Made by a program: the position numbers and the translations under genes
Part shown: positions 25,416-33,952 of the stretch, one piece after another
Layout of the letters: each line of letters begins with the position of its first letter
How positions within the stretch are numbered: position 1 is the first letter of the stretch
Notes under the pieces: model-generated
Seen by the model: the letters and a program-made list of their open reading frames with translations, nothing else
The model's database searches: none
What the model was told of the DNA's origin: nothing
Assembly: GCF_020150815.1 (NCBI RefSeq)
Contig: NZ_CP083723.1
Location: 1,116,001 to 1,180,000 of the forward strand
DNA: 64,000 bases
Reading direction: 5' to 3'
Origin: Haloprofundus salilacus
Lineage (GTDB): Archaea > Halobacteriota > Halobacteria > Halobacteriales > Haloferacaceae

Positions 25416-26246
25416 TTACTCGCCGCGCCACTGGGGGTCTCTCCCCTCCAGAAACGCGTCGATGCCCTCGTTCTTGTCGTGGCTGTCGAACAGGCCGACG
25501 AACAGTTCGGACTCGTAGTCCAGTCCCGCGTCGAGTTCCATTCGCGTCGCGGCCTGAAGCGCCTGCTTCGCCCGCGCCAACGCGAGCGGGCTCTTCGACG
25601 CCATCTTCCCGGCGAGGTCGGCGACGCGCTCGTCGAGTTCGTCGGCCGGATGCGCCTCCTCGACGAGCCCGATCTCGGCCGCCTCCGCGCCGCTGACGAG
25701 TTCGCCCGAGAGCACGAGCTTTCGCGCCTGGCCCGTCCCGACGAGTCGCGTCAGGCGCTGCGTACCGCCGCCGCCGGGGATGATGCCGAGATTGATTTCG
25801 GGTTGGCCGAGTTTGGCGTCGTCGCGGGCCAAACGCACGTCGCACGCCTGCGCGAGTTCGCAGCCGCCGCCGAGGGCGTGGCCGTTGACGCGGGCGATGA
25901 CGGGCTTCGAGCAGTCGGCGACCGTCTCGTAGATGCGGGGACGCTCGCTCGCCTCGTGCTGTTCGACGGCGGTCCGCTTGCGGAGTTCTCTCACGTCGGC
26001 CCCGGCGACGAACGCTTTCGCCTCGTCGGACCCCGTCAGGACGACGACCCGGACCTCGTCGTCGTCCTCGACAGCGGCGAAAACCCGAGCGAGTTCCGTC
26101 CGTACCCGCGCGTTCAACGCGTTGCGCGCGTCCGGCCGGTCGATGGTGACCGTGAGGACGTGGTCTCCGTACCCACCGCGTTCGACGCGGACGAACTCGG
26201 CGTCCGCCGCCGCAGCCTCTACGTCCCGGTTGTCGTCGTCACTCAT
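25416..26246 (-). CDS. Enoyl-CoA hydratase/isomerase (PaaF/PaaG-like)
   Basis: A 276-residue crotonase. The acyl-CoA oxyanion hole loop is AFVAGADVREL, the active-site loop is NGHALGGGCELAQACD with the first catalytic Glu, and GQPEINLGIIPGGGGTQRL holds the second Glu. Both acids present suggests a hydratase. The ATG at 26246 overlaps the end of the upstream dehydrogenase by 8 nt, so the two are translationally coupled. Being next to paaK suggests a role in phenylacetate breakdown, although general beta-oxidation is possible. Confidence 0.88.
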   Translation of the reverse strand: MSDDDNRDVEAAAADAEFVRVERGGYGDHVLTVTIDRPDARNALNARVRTELARVFAAVEDDDEVRVVVLTGSDEAKAFVAGADVRELRKRTAVEQHEASERPRIYETVADCSKPVIARVNGHALGGGCELAQACDVRLARDDAKLGQPEINLGIIPGGGGTQRLTRLVGTGQARKLVLSGELVSGAEAAEIGLVEEAHPADELDERVADLAGKMASKSPLALARAKQALQAATRMELDAGLDYESELFVGLFDSHDKNEGIDAFLEGRDPQWRGE

Positions 26247-27120
26247 CGTCTTCCCCCGAGACGCCGACTATCTCGCCGTCCTCCCAGACGTAGAATCCCT
26301 CTCCCGTTTTCTTGCCGAGCTTCTCGGCACGGACCTTCTTTCGGAGGAGCGTCGGCGGGCGGAACCGTTCGCCCAACTCCTCGCGGAGGTGTTCGAGGAT
26401 GTCGAGGCGAACGTCCAACCCGACAACGTCGCCGAGTTCGAGTGGTCCCATCGGGTGGTTGTAGCCGAGTTCCATCGCGGCGTCGATGTCGCGAGGGCTG
26501 GCGACGCCCGACTCGACCATCCGAACCGCCTCGACGCCGAGGGCGACGCCCAGCCGCGAGGTGGCGAATCCGGGGGTGTCCTCGACGACGACGGCGGTTC
26601 TGTCGACGCAGTCGACGAACGTCTCGGCGAACTCGCGGGTCTCGTTGCTCGTCTGCTCGGCCAAGACGACTTCGACCAACTGCATGATGTGCGGCGGGTT
26701 GAAGAAGTGGAGACCGACGCAGCGCGAGGGGTCCGAGAGCGCGCTCGCGATGCTCGTCACCGGGAGCGACGAGGTGTTCGTCGCCAGCACGGTGTCGTCG
26801 GGCGCGTGGTCGGCCACCTCCGACAGTACCCGCTTTTTGAGCTCTTCGTCCTCCGGCACCGCTTCCACGACGAGGTCGGCGTCGGCGACGGCCTCGGCGA
26901 GGTCCGTCGTCCCGGTGAGTCGTGAGAGCGTCGCTTCCCGCGCTTCTTCGGTCACTTTTCCGCGCTCGACACCGCCGTCGAGGTTCGCCTCGATGGCCGC
27001 GAGTCCGTCGGCGACGAAGTCCTCTTCGATGTCTCGGAGCGTCACGTCGTGGCCGCCCATCGCGCTCACCTGTGCGATGCCGTGGCCCATCGTCCCCGCA
27101 CCAACTACACAGACGTTCAT
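26239..27120 (-). CDS. 3-hydroxyacyl-CoA dehydrogenase (PaaH-like)
   Basis: A 293-residue NAD-dependent enzyme that oxidises 3-hydroxyacyl-CoA. The Rossmann motif is VCVVGAGTMGHGIAQVSAMG. The catalytic region is RCVGLHFFNPPHIMQLVEVV (His-Glu pair), and the C-terminal domain has ELGYNHPMGPLELGDVVGLD. It is the first gene of a two-gene operon with the enoyl-CoA hydratase and is divergent from paaK across 116 bp. A TTTAAT about 27 bp upstream is its likely TATA. Confidence 0.92.
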   Translation of the reverse strand: MNVCVVGAGTMGHGIAQVSAMGGHDVTLRDIEEDFVADGLAAIEANLDGGVERGKVTEEAREATLSRLTGTTDLAEAVADADLVVEAVPEDEELKKRVLSEVADHAPDDTVLATNTSSLPVTSIASALSDPSRCVGLHFFNPPHIMQLVEVVLAEQTSNETREFAETFVDCVDRTAVVVEDTPGFATSRLGVALGVEAVRMVESGVASPRDIDAAMELGYNHPMGPLELGDVVGLDVRLDILEHLREELGERFRPPTLLRKKVRAEKLGKKTGEGFYVWEDGEIVGVSGEDDE

Positions 27121-27236
27121 GAACGATGTGGCTCGGGTCGCCGATTAAATCATTCCCATTCGTCCACTGCCGAGCGGCGACCGCAACCCGACCGCTCGGA
27201 GTAACCGTTTTGTACCGCCTCTCCGAGCGAAGTATC

Positions 27237-28520
27237 ATGGTTTACAATGAGGTAGAACGCGCCGACCGTGACGAGCTACGGTCGATGCAGGACGAGCGGC
27301 TCCGAACGACCGTCGAACACGCCTACGAGAACGTCCCGTTCTACCGCGACGCCTTCGACGAGGCGGACCTCTCGCCCGGCGATATCGGCGGCGTCGACGA
27401 CATCTCGTTGCTGCCGTTCACCGCCAAAGAGGACTTCCGCGACCACTATCCGGACGGACTCGTTGCCGTCGACAGAGCGGAGTTGCGACGCATCCACGCC
27501 TCTTCGGGAACGACGGGCAAGCCGAAAGTCGTCGGCTACACCGAGGGCGACCTTCAACTCTGGGGCGAGGTCGTGGCACGGTCGCTCGAAACGGCCGGCG
27601 TCGACGCCGACCACACCGTCCAGAACGCCTACGGCTACGGTCTCTTTACCGGCGGTCTCGGCATCCACATGGGCTGCGAGACGCTCGGCGCGAACGTCAT
27701 CCCCATCGGCGGCGGCCAGACCGGGAGACAGCTAGAACTGCTCTCGGACCTCGACTCCGACGTGCTGACCTGTACACCGTCGTACGCGCTCTACCTCGCC
27801 GAAACGGCCGAAAAAGGGGGCATCGACCCTCACGAGTGGAACCTCTCGACGGTCGTCATCGGCGCTGAACCCTGTACCGAACCGATGCGCAGGGAGATTG
27901 AGGAGGCTCTCGACGTGACAGCGCTCGACATCTACGGTCTCTCCGAAATCGTCGGTCCCGGCGTCTCGATGGAGTGCGAGGCGAAGGACGGCCTCCACGT
28001 CTGGGAGGACCACTTCTACCCGGAGGTCGTCGACCCCGTCACCGGCGACCCGCTTCCCGAAGGTGAAGAAGGCGAACTCGTCTTCACGACGTTGACGAAG
28101 GAAGCGGTTCCGGTGCTTCGCTACCGGACGGGCGACTTAGCGACGCTGACGCGCGAACCGTGCGACTGCGGACGGTCCATGGTGCGCATGTCGCATGTCA
28201 CCGGCCGGAGCGACGACATGCTCGTCGTCCGCGGCGTCAACGTCTACCCGAGCGAGATCGAGTCCGTCGTGCTGGAGTTCGACGCCGTCGCGCCGTACTA
28301 CCGCATCGACCTGCGGCGCGACGGCCAACTCGACACCATCGAGATCACCGTCGAGCGTACCGAGTCCTTTGACGGCGACGCCGACGAGTTGGCCGACCGC
28401 CTCCGCGACCGCCTCCAGACGGTGCTCTCGCTGTCGCCAGACACGCTCACCGTCGCCGACCCCGACGGTATCGAGCGTACCGAGACGGGGAAGGTAAAGC
28501 GCGTCTTCGACCACCGCTGA
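27237..28520 (+). CDS. paaK: Phenylacetate-CoA ligase
   Basis: A 427-residue adenylate-forming ligase that makes phenylacetyl-CoA, the first step of the pathway. It has the PaaK-type start (VPFYRDAFDEADLSPGDIGG), the ATP loop IHASSGTTGKPKVVGYT, the A5 motif DIYGLSEIVGPG, YRTGDLATL and the C-terminal lid with GRSDDMLVVRGVNVYPSEIE and TGKVKRV. It is divergent from the 3-hydroxyacyl-CoA dehydrogenase/enoyl-CoA hydratase pair. The paaABCD operon is about 10 kb away on the same strand. Confidence 0.92.
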   Translation: MVYNEVERADRDELRSMQDERLRTTVEHAYENVPFYRDAFDEADLSPGDIGGVDDISLLPFTAKEDFRDHYPDGLVAVDRAELRRIHASSGTTGKPKVVGYTEGDLQLWGEVVARSLETAGVDADHTVQNAYGYGLFTGGLGIHMGCETLGANVIPIGGGQTGRQLELLSDLDSDVLTCTPSYALYLAETAEKGGIDPHEWNLSTVVIGAEPCTEPMRREIEEALDVTALDIYGLSEIVGPGVSMECEAKDGLHVWEDHFYPEVVDPVTGDPLPEGEEGELVFTTLTKEAVPVLRYRTGDLATLTREPCDCGRSMVRMSHVTGRSDDMLVVRGVNVYPSEIESVVLEFDAVAPYYRIDLRRDGQLDTIEITVERTESFDGDADELADRLRDRLQTVLSLSPDTLTVADPDGIERTETGKVKRVFDHR

Positions 28521-28553
28521 CGCCGCGTACGCCCGATTTCGTGTTTCGAGCTT

Positions 28554-29003
28554 TCAGGAGTCGACGGCCGCCGTCTGCTCGGTGGCCTCCTCGTCGTCGA
28601 CGCTCTCCGGTCTCTCGGGGGCACTTCCGCCCTCGGAGGCGTACTTCTCGCGTCGCCGCTCGTTCTCGTCGCGGATGCGCCGCTCGCTGTAGAGGTAGTA
28701 CGCCGGTGCGACGAACGGAAGCGCGAACGCCGCGCCGAACCAGAGGTGCCGCGTCCAGCCCCAGTCGAACCCCTGTCGCCGCATCGCCTTGATGTCCGAG
28801 CGGAGGAACCCGGCGATGAACAGGTGCGTGACGAGCATTACGACCAGTCCCGACCCGTTGCCGATGGGAACCGAGAGCACGAGAAGCGGGATGCCGAGCA
28901 GCCAGATGAGAAGCACCAGTTTTCGGTACGGCGCGACCAACCGGCGCTCGCTCCACCCGTCGCCGCCGCGGTCGGCGTCGTGTCCGCGTCTGTAACCGTC
29001 CAT
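28554..29003 (-). CDS. Small membrane protein, unknown
   Basis: A 149-residue protein with a polar, charged N-terminus, three hydrophobic segments (LLIWLLGIPLLVLSV, LVVMLVTHLFIAGFL, LWFGAAFALPFVAPAYYLY) and an acidic soluble C-terminal tail. I do not recognise the family. It is convergent with paaK, 33 bp apart. Confidence 0.65.
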   Translation of the reverse strand: MDGYRRGHDADRGGDGWSERRLVAPYRKLVLLIWLLGIPLLVLSVPIGNGSGLVVMLVTHLFIAGFLRSDIKAMRRQGFDWGWTRHLWFGAAFALPFVAPAYYLYSERRIRDENERRREKYASEGGSAPERPESVDDEEATEQTAAVDS

Positions 29004-29098
29004 GCGTCAGAATGGCCACCGCCGGAGCAAAAGCGGTTCGCCCGTGCCACCGACTGAGTACCTCCCGACTCCCGCCCCCATCCCTCGTTCCCCAAGAC

Positions 29099-29170
29099 GC
29101 TGGGACGCAGAGACACTGAAACGCTGGGACGCCGAGACATCGGGATGTCGGGACGCCGAGGCGACGGCCC
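29099..29170. repeat. 24-bp tandem repeat, three copies
   Basis: Three consecutive 24-bp units start at 29099, 29123 and 29147 and share the core GGGACGC(A/C)GAG. The first two share GCTGGGACGC-GAGACA. The block sits in the 203-bp gap between a membrane-protein gene and the ASCH gene, with no coding sequence I can support. Confidence 0.7.
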
Positions 29171-29206
29171 CGCCGCTTTTCTTCGCCCCGCCCCAACGAG
29201 GAGCGT

Positions 29207-29521
29207 ATGGCAGCAATCGACGCCGCGAACGTGCTTCCGACCGAGAGATTACAGTCGATGGTCGCGGACGGCCGGGTGACCCAACTGCACCGCGGTCACG
29301 CCTACGCCGAGAAAGGCGACACGTTCGAGGTCGACGGCAAGCGCTTCGAGGTCGTCGCCGTCGAGACTCGGACGCTCGGCGATCTGACCGAAGAAGACGC
29401 CCGCGCCGAAGGCTCGGAGAACTTGGACGCCTACCGTGAACGCCTCGAACAGGCCCACGAGGACTTCGAGTGGGACGACGACACGGAAGTCGTCCGTCAC
29501 TGCTTCGAACCGGTCGAGTAG
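29207..29521 (+). CDS. ASCH domain protein
   Basis: A 104-residue protein with the ASCH (PUA-like) fold: RLQSMVADGRVTQLHRGHAY at the start, then FEVDGKRFEVVAVETRTLGD and the C-terminal half with ENLDAYRERLEQAHEDFEWD. ASCH proteins bind RNA or modified nucleosides; a precise role is not known. Single gene. Confidence 0.75.
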   Translation: MAAIDAANVLPTERLQSMVADGRVTQLHRGHAYAEKGDTFEVDGKRFEVVAVETRTLGDLTEEDARAEGSENLDAYRERLEQAHEDFEWDDDTEVVRHCFEPVE

Positions 29522-29599
29522 TTACTAACTTCGATTCGACTCGTCGAATCGTTCGTCAGTTCTCCGAGTCGCCCGTCGGTTATTCGAATCGTTCGCCGA

Positions 29600-30049
29600 T
29601 TATCCGAGTCGCTTCACCGCAACCTCGTGTTCTCCCTCATCCGTCTCGATAGTCACCGTCTCGACGATAGCGTCGCGGACGGTTTCGCGCCACGCCCCGA
29701 CCGCGTTCACGTGCTCGTCGCGGTGTGTGTCCACCGAGTATCTCCCCGCCTCTCGCAGGCGGTCCTCGGCCTCGTCGGGCGTCGGAAACGGGGGGACGCG
29801 CGTCACGAGACGCTCGGGGTCGAGGTGTATCGGCTCGGTCGGGCCGTCGTAGGTTCCTTCGCTCCCGGCGAGGTGGAGGCGGGCGCGCATCCGTCCCGCG
29901 AACGGTGGCGTCACGCGCAACACGGCGGGCGCGCGATCCCGTCGCCGAGCCTCCACCGCGGCGACGACGACGTCGGCGGTGACCGCGATAGAGCGAATCT
30001 GCGCCAGACTCCCGCCGTTGACGTTCCCGCCGTCGCCGTCGCAAGTCAT
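29600..30049 (-). CDS. Conserved haloarchaeal protein, unknown
   Basis: A 149-residue soluble protein. Recognisable stretches are ALRVTPPF-like (AVLRVTPPFAGRMRARLHLAG), IHLDPERLVTRVPPFPTPDE and a C-terminal VTIETDEGEHEVAVKRLG. I have no function for it. The gene starts 66 bp after a 37-codon zinc-ribbon gene on the same strand, so the two may share a transcript. Confidence 0.7.
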   Translation of the reverse strand: MTCDGDGGNVNGGSLAQIRSIAVTADVVVAAVEARRRDRAPAVLRVTPPFAGRMRARLHLAGSEGTYDGPTEPIHLDPERLVTRVPPFPTPDEAEDRLREAGRYSVDTHRDEHVNAVGAWRETVRDAIVETVTIETDEGEHEVAVKRLG

Positions 30050-30115
30050 CGCTGGTGGTTCAACGGTGAGACGGAAGGCGCTTTCTCCGACTTCTCGGCG
30101 CGGGCCACGACGACG

Positions 30116-30229
30116 TTACGAGGTGGCCGACCGGAGGCCGCCGCCACACTCCGGACAGAGCGCGTAGTACGAGCCGGGCGTCACTCGCTGGTCACACTGC
30201 TCGCACACGAACGCTGAACGTTCTGTCAT
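30116..30229 (-). CDS. Very small zinc-ribbon protein (37 aa)
   Basis: A short gene encoding MTERSAFVCEQCDQRVTPGS followed by YYALCPECGGGLRSATS. The two CxxC pairs, 16 residues apart, form a rubredoxin-like zinc ribbon of the type annotated as rubrerythrin-like small proteins in haloarchaea. A minus-strand TTTAAC centred at 30256 is 27 bp before the ATG, which supports real, leaderless expression. Function unknown. Confidence 0.75.
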   Translation of the reverse strand: MTERSAFVCEQCDQRVTPGSYYALCPECGGGLRSATS

Positions 30230-30325
30230 CGCTCTCAGTGGTCACCGTATCTTGTTAAATGTTACCGTGAAGTACGTCGCGTAATAGTACACAAATTTTT
30301 ATCATCGATAGGAGAACCGGAAGAC

Positions 30326-30787
30326 GTGCCTTACAGTTACGAACCCCACCACTTCGAAGATTTCGAGGTCGGACAGACGTTCGAGAGCGCCGGGCGGACG
30401 GTGACCGAGACGGACTTCGTCATGCACTCGGCATTTTCGGGCGACTGGACGGAGCTCCACACGAACCGCCACTACGCCGACGACGAGTACTTCGGCGAAC
30501 GCGTCGCCCACGGGCCGATGACGTTCGTCCTCGCGACAGGACTCGTCTTCCGATGCGGCTTCCTCGAACGCACCGTCGTCGCCTTCCTCGGGATGAACTA
30601 CATGGACATCCCCGCGCCAGTCAAAATGGGCGACACAATCTCCCTGGAGATGGAAGTCGTCGAGACGAAATCGTTCTCTAGCCGTGACGACGCCGGACTT
30701 GTGGTCATCGACTCCGAGATGACGAATCAGGACGGCGAGACGGTGTTCTCCGGCGACATGAAGTTCATGATCAAGACGAAGGAGTAG
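30326..30787 (+). CDS. MaoC-like (R)-specific enoyl-CoA hydratase
   Basis: A 153-residue single hot-dog domain. It has the hydratase motif FSGDWTELHTNRHYADDEYF with the catalytic Asp and His positions, then FGERVAHGPMTFVLATGLV. In bacteria the MaoC domain of PaaZ acts on the ring-opened intermediate; a separate MaoC near paa genes could do the same, or serve PHA or other acyl-CoA metabolism. GTG start, with a T-rich TTTTTATC at about 30296-30303 upstream. Confidence 0.85.
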   Translation: MPYSYEPHHFEDFEVGQTFESAGRTVTETDFVMHSAFSGDWTELHTNRHYADDEYFGERVAHGPMTFVLATGLVFRCGFLERTVVAFLGMNYMDIPAPVKMGDTISLEMEVVETKSFSSRDDAGLVVIDSEMTNQDGETVFSGDMKFMIKTKE

Positions 30788-30834
30788 CACTCTTTCTCGC
30801 GTTCGTCGAACGCGTCTCTCTCACTCTCAAGACC

Positions 30835-32307
30835 TCACACGCGGAATCGGCGGACGAACGCGCCGATGACGACGAGATGCGCTGCCACACCCACCGCGAG
30901 TAGTCCCACGACCGCCACCGTCGACCCGCCGTCGACGCCGACGAGGAACGCCTTCAGCGGCCAGTACGCCGGGAACACACCTGCGAAAAACTGCCACGGT
31001 TCGGGGGCGACGAGGACTCCGACTACCGGAACCATCACCGTGAGACCGAAGAACTTGCTCACCGCGACGCCCTCCACCGTGTTCGAGGCGAACGCCGACA
31101 GCAGCAGCGCGCAGGCGAACGTCCAGAGCGACCCGACGGCGCAGATCCCGACGAGCAGCGTAACCGGTACGGGAAGAAGTCCGACCAGCGGCACAGTTAA
31201 AAACATCAGCGCGAAGGTGACGACGGTGACCGAAATCGACCGGTAGAGCAAGTAGCCGCGGCCGGTGAGCGGCGTCGTCAACAGCGCGGCGAGGACGTTC
31301 TGGTCGCGCTCTTCGAGGATAAAAAAGCCCGTGACGAATCCGAACGTCAGCGGCGCGAGGAAGAGGAACACGCCGAGGACCAACGGGTAGTACGGCGTCA
31401 ACTCGAACCCCGGAGCTAAGAGGTCGGCGACATACGGAACCGCGAGTCGTCCGAGCACCGCGTAAAACAGCGGCACGGCCGCGAAGAACGCGAGCATCGG
31501 GTCGCGGAGCCAGTTTTTCAGGTCCGCGATGGCGAGGCTGACGACCGGGCCGTAGCTCCGTCCGCGTCCGACGATGCTGCCGCGGGCCGCGCCGCTCTCG
31601 GAAGTGCCGCTGCTGAGTCCTTGAACGATGTGACGCTCGAACGCTCGTCGAGCAAAGACGGCCGCGACGGCGACACTGAGGGAGAGGTAGCCGACACCGT
31701 AGGCGAGTTCCCACGTCGGCGCCGGTCGAAACGCGGCGTCGATGAGCACGAGCGACGCCTGCGTCGGGACGAGGTAGACCAACGAGTTTTCGACGAGTCC
31801 GAGATAGTCGAGCATCGGAAGACTCGTCGGGAGGAGGTAGACGAGCGGGGTCATGAAGTACGCGTTCAGGTCATCGAATCGCGCGACGGCGATGAAACCC
31901 ACGAGGACGAACAGCGCCGAAGTGAGAACGATACCGACGAGAAACGGCAGCGGGGCGAAATCGAGGCCGTAGCCGAACACCGCGACGATACTGCTGGCGA
32001 GCAGAGCGAGAAGCGTCAGCGAGAGTGTCTTCGACGCCAGATACTCGACACCGCTAAGCGGTGACAGTGTCAGCGCGTCGACGACGCCTTCGCGCTTCTC
32101 GAACAGCACCAGCGCCGCGATGAAGTAGAAGCCGAGAAACGCCGGGTCGCCCATCAGGACCAGCACGAGTGCCGTCGCTCTGAACGACGACGGGACCTGC
32201 GTGAGACCAAGCGTGAACGCGGTGACGATGACCGCGTAGACGGCGTAGAAGCCGTAGCGAACCTGGAGTCGAACGTCCCATCGGAGCATCGAGGCGACGC
32301 CCTGCAC
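30835..32307 (-). CDS. ABC-2 type permease, two-module
   Basis: A 490-residue membrane protein with about 12 transmembrane segments arranged as two ABC-2 permease modules joined near residue 240 by a polar linker (SSGTSESGAARGSIVGRGRS). Each module has the FEKREGVVDALTLSPLSGVE/LEERDQNVLAALLTTPLTGR element that contacts the ATPase. It would export an unknown substrate, driven by the adjacent ATPase. That ATPase is truncated, so the complex may be inactive. GTG start 12 bp after the ATPase stop; an ATG at 32289 is the alternative. Confidence 0.85.
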   Translation of the reverse strand: MQGVASMLRWDVRLQVRYGFYAVYAVIVTAFTLGLTQVPSSFRATALVLVLMGDPAFLGFYFIAALVLFEKREGVVDALTLSPLSGVEYLASKTLSLTLLALLASSIVAVFGYGLDFAPLPFLVGIVLTSALFVLVGFIAVARFDDLNAYFMTPLVYLLPTSLPMLDYLGLVENSLVYLVPTQASLVLIDAAFRPAPTWELAYGVGYLSLSVAVAAVFARRAFERHIVQGLSSGTSESGAARGSIVGRGRSYGPVVSLAIADLKNWLRDPMLAFFAAVPLFYAVLGRLAVPYVADLLAPGFELTPYYPLVLGVFLFLAPLTFGFVTGFFILEERDQNVLAALLTTPLTGRGYLLYRSISVTVVTFALMFLTVPLVGLLPVPVTLLVGICAVGSLWTFACALLLSAFASNTVEGVAVSKFFGLTVMVPVVGVLVAPEPWQFFAGVFPAYWPLKAFLVGVDGGSTVAVVGLLAVGVAAHLVVIGAFVRRFRV

Positions 32308-32319
32308 CGACTCGGACGC

Positions 32320-32583
32320 TCATCGAAGTTCCTCACCGGTGATTTCGAGGAACACGTCCTCCAGCGTCGCCTCCTCGGTGTGAATCGTCTCGACGCGGTC
32401 ACAGAGTTGGTCGGCGACGGTCATGTCGTGCGTCGTCACGAACACCGTCGTCCCCGCCGCCCGGAGGTCGAGAAGCATGTCTTTGATGTTCCGGGCGTTG
32501 CCGGGGTCCAGTCCTCCGGTCGGTTCATCGAGAAACAACAGGTCCGGGTCGTTGAGGAGCGCTCGGGCGACGTTGAGACGCAT
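32320..32583 (-). pseudogene. ABC transporter ATPase, N-terminally truncated
   Basis: Only the last 87 residues of an ABC ATPase remain: RLNVARALLNDPDLLFLDEP (the end of the signature helix and Walker B), the D-loop GGLDPGNAR and the H-loop FVTTHD. Walker A, the Q-loop and the LSGGQ signature are missing. Going upstream the same frame meets TAA three codons before the ATG, and the sequence becomes AT-rich and non-coding up to 32760. The break is therefore a deletion or rearrangement with its junction near 32585, not an alternative start. Confidence 0.88.
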
Positions 32584-32798
32584 TCGCGTTTAACTGCTTT
32601 TGAGGACAGTCTTCGGTCCGATTTTGCGACGACGGGGCCGTTCTCGAATCGTTCCGTACACCGACGAAATGTACTCATGTTCGAACTAACGTTTCCTCAT
32701 ATTTTCGCTCGATTTAACTTGTACGCAGGAGCGAACGTGTCGGCTTGCTATAGCAAGGCGAACCACCATGGACGACGCTGTGGACCTCTCACAAAGCA
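32584..32798. other. AT-rich gap between broken ATPase and acidic-protein operon
   Basis: 215 bp of lower-G+C sequence next to the truncation point of the ABC ATPase. It probably contains the promoter of the acidic operon (TGCTATAGC near 32746-32754 is the best TATA-like element). An ATG at 32768 opens a 25-codon frame only; I do not call it a gene. Confidence 0.4.
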
Positions 32799-33707
32799 AT
32801 GGATTCGGAACGTTCACCCGAGCGCGTTGGACAGGTGGCAACTGATAGTGTCGAACGGAGAGTACTGCCAGACGGCGGGCAGAGTGCCGAGGCCGAGGAA
32901 TCGGAGGAGGCCGACGAGTCCGAATCGTCCGAGGAATCGCAAGAATCGGAGGAAGCCGAGCAATCAGAGGAAGAAGAAAAGTCGGCCGAAGGCGAAGAGT
33001 CAGAGGAGTCAGAAGAGTCCGAGGAAGGCGAAGAGGCAGAAGAGTCCGAGGAAGGCGAAGAGGCAGAAGAGTCTGAGGAAGGCGAAGAGGAGGAGGAGTT
33101 CCCCTCCGAGACGGCCAAAGAGAAGAAAGACACTTCCGACCAGCGACAGGAGGCGATGCGAGGCGAGGACGAGACGGGAGTACTGTTCTTGGACCTCGAA
33201 GGCCTCCATCTCGACCTTCTCGGATTGCAGGTCGACCTCGACGACGTCGTCCTCGACCTCTCCGCAAAGGAGGGCGAGGGGAACCTCGTCGGCAACCTGC
33301 TGGCAGCCGTCGCCGGACTGCTCGACGACGGCCTCGGCAAAATCTTAGACAAACTGCCGGGGATGCCGGAGCTACCGGATCTCAAGGACATGCTTCCGGA
33401 ACTGCCGTCGCTCGGCGGCGGGGGCGAAGACGGCGAGGGTGGTCGCCTCTCCTCGGTGGCGGACGCCACGAAGAGTACGCTCAAATCCGCAGCGAAAGAA
33501 CTTCCGCTGAAGGATATCGCGGTCCAGCTCATCGTCGGGGTGGTGAACCAACTGTTCGGTGACGCCGACGAGAAAGAAGACGAGGAGGGCGAGGGTGAAG
33601 AGAGCTCGGAGGCCGAGGAAGGCGACGAGGAGGGTGAGTCCGCTGACGAGAGCGAGAGCGACGAGGAGAGCGAACCGTCCGACTCCGAGGAGGAAGACGA
33701 ATCGTGA
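32799..33707 (+). CDS. Acidic low-complexity protein with LLGLQVDLD-type core
   Basis: A 302-residue protein, first of four coupled genes. Residues about 28-112 are almost pure Glu/Ser/Ala, encoded partly by a 27-bp DNA repeat. Residues about 126-180 are an amphipathic core: LFLDLEGLHLDLLGLQVDLD, then DVVLDLSAKEGEGNLVGNLL and AAVAGLLDDGL. From memory this resembles a motif common in exported bacterial proteins (LNLLGLQVHLD...GPGNLLGNLLCAVAGLL). Here there is no signal peptide. A helical stretch (PLKDIAVQLIVGVVNQLFG) and a second acidic tail follow. Function unknown; the design suggests a membrane- or self-associating core on disordered acidic arms. Confidence 0.7.
   Translation: MDSERSPERVGQVATDSVERRVLPDGGQSAEAEESEEADESESSEESQESEEAEQSEEEEKSAEGEESEESEESEEGEEAEESEEGEEAEESEEGEEEEEFPSETAKEKKDTSDQRQEAMRGEDETGVLFLDLEGLHLDLLGLQVDLDDVVLDLSAKEGEGNLVGNLLAAVAGLLDDGLGKILDKLPGMPELPDLKDMLPELPSLGGGGEDGEGGRLSSVADATKSTLKSAAKELPLKDIAVQLIVGVVNQLFGDADEKEDEEGEGEESSEAEEGDEEGESADESESDEESEPSDSEEEDES
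33021..33093 (+). repeat. 27-bp in-frame tandem repeat in the acidic region
   Basis: Units begin at 33021, 33048 and 33075 with GAGGAAGGCGAAGAGGCAGA; the first two are nearly identical and the third is partial. Each encodes EEGEEAEES. The number of copies is likely to vary between strains. Confidence 0.75.
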
Positions 33708-33952
33708 GCCAGTCGTCGCTTCTCGGTCGCATCGACGTGACCGAACTACTGACCAACCTCGATTACGACGAACTGCTTGCCGATACGAAGTGGAGCGGCA
33801 TCCAAGACGACGACGCTCTCGGCGAGCGACTCGGCGGCCGAGGCGGCGAAGTACTCGGCGCACTCGTCGGGTCGGCGCTCGGCGCGCTCCTCGGCGAACG
33901 CGTCGTCGGAGGCGCGCTAAACCGGTTCACGGGGGGTGGCGACGATGAGTGA
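33704..33952 (+). CDS. Small glycine-zipper protein
   Basis: An 82-residue protein whose GTG start overlaps the stop of the preceding gene (GTGA). The N-terminal half is polar (LLGRIDVTELLTNLDYDELL). The C-terminal half carries regularly spaced glycines (LGERLGGRGGEVLGALVGSA, then LGALLGERVVGGALNRF), a glycine-zipper pattern that packs helices in membranes or oligomers. I do not recognise a family. The coupling argues that it works with the acidic proteins on either side. Confidence 0.7.
   Translation: MSQSSLLGRIDVTELLTNLDYDELLADTKWSGIQDDDALGERLGGRGGEVLGALVGSALGALLGERVVGGALNRFTGGGDDE

Noticed and set aside
29099-29170. CRISPR array
   Set aside because: Units are 24 bp with no unique spacers and no cas genes nearby; it is a simple tandem repeat.
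32436-32678. 80-codon frame overlapping the truncated ABC ATPase in another frame
   Set aside because: Most of it is the ATPase sequence read out of frame; no features of its own.
33936-33944. GTG at 33936 as start of the third acidic gene
   Set aside because: The ATG at 33945 gives the usual short overlap and a better N-terminus, though GTG cannot be fully excluded.
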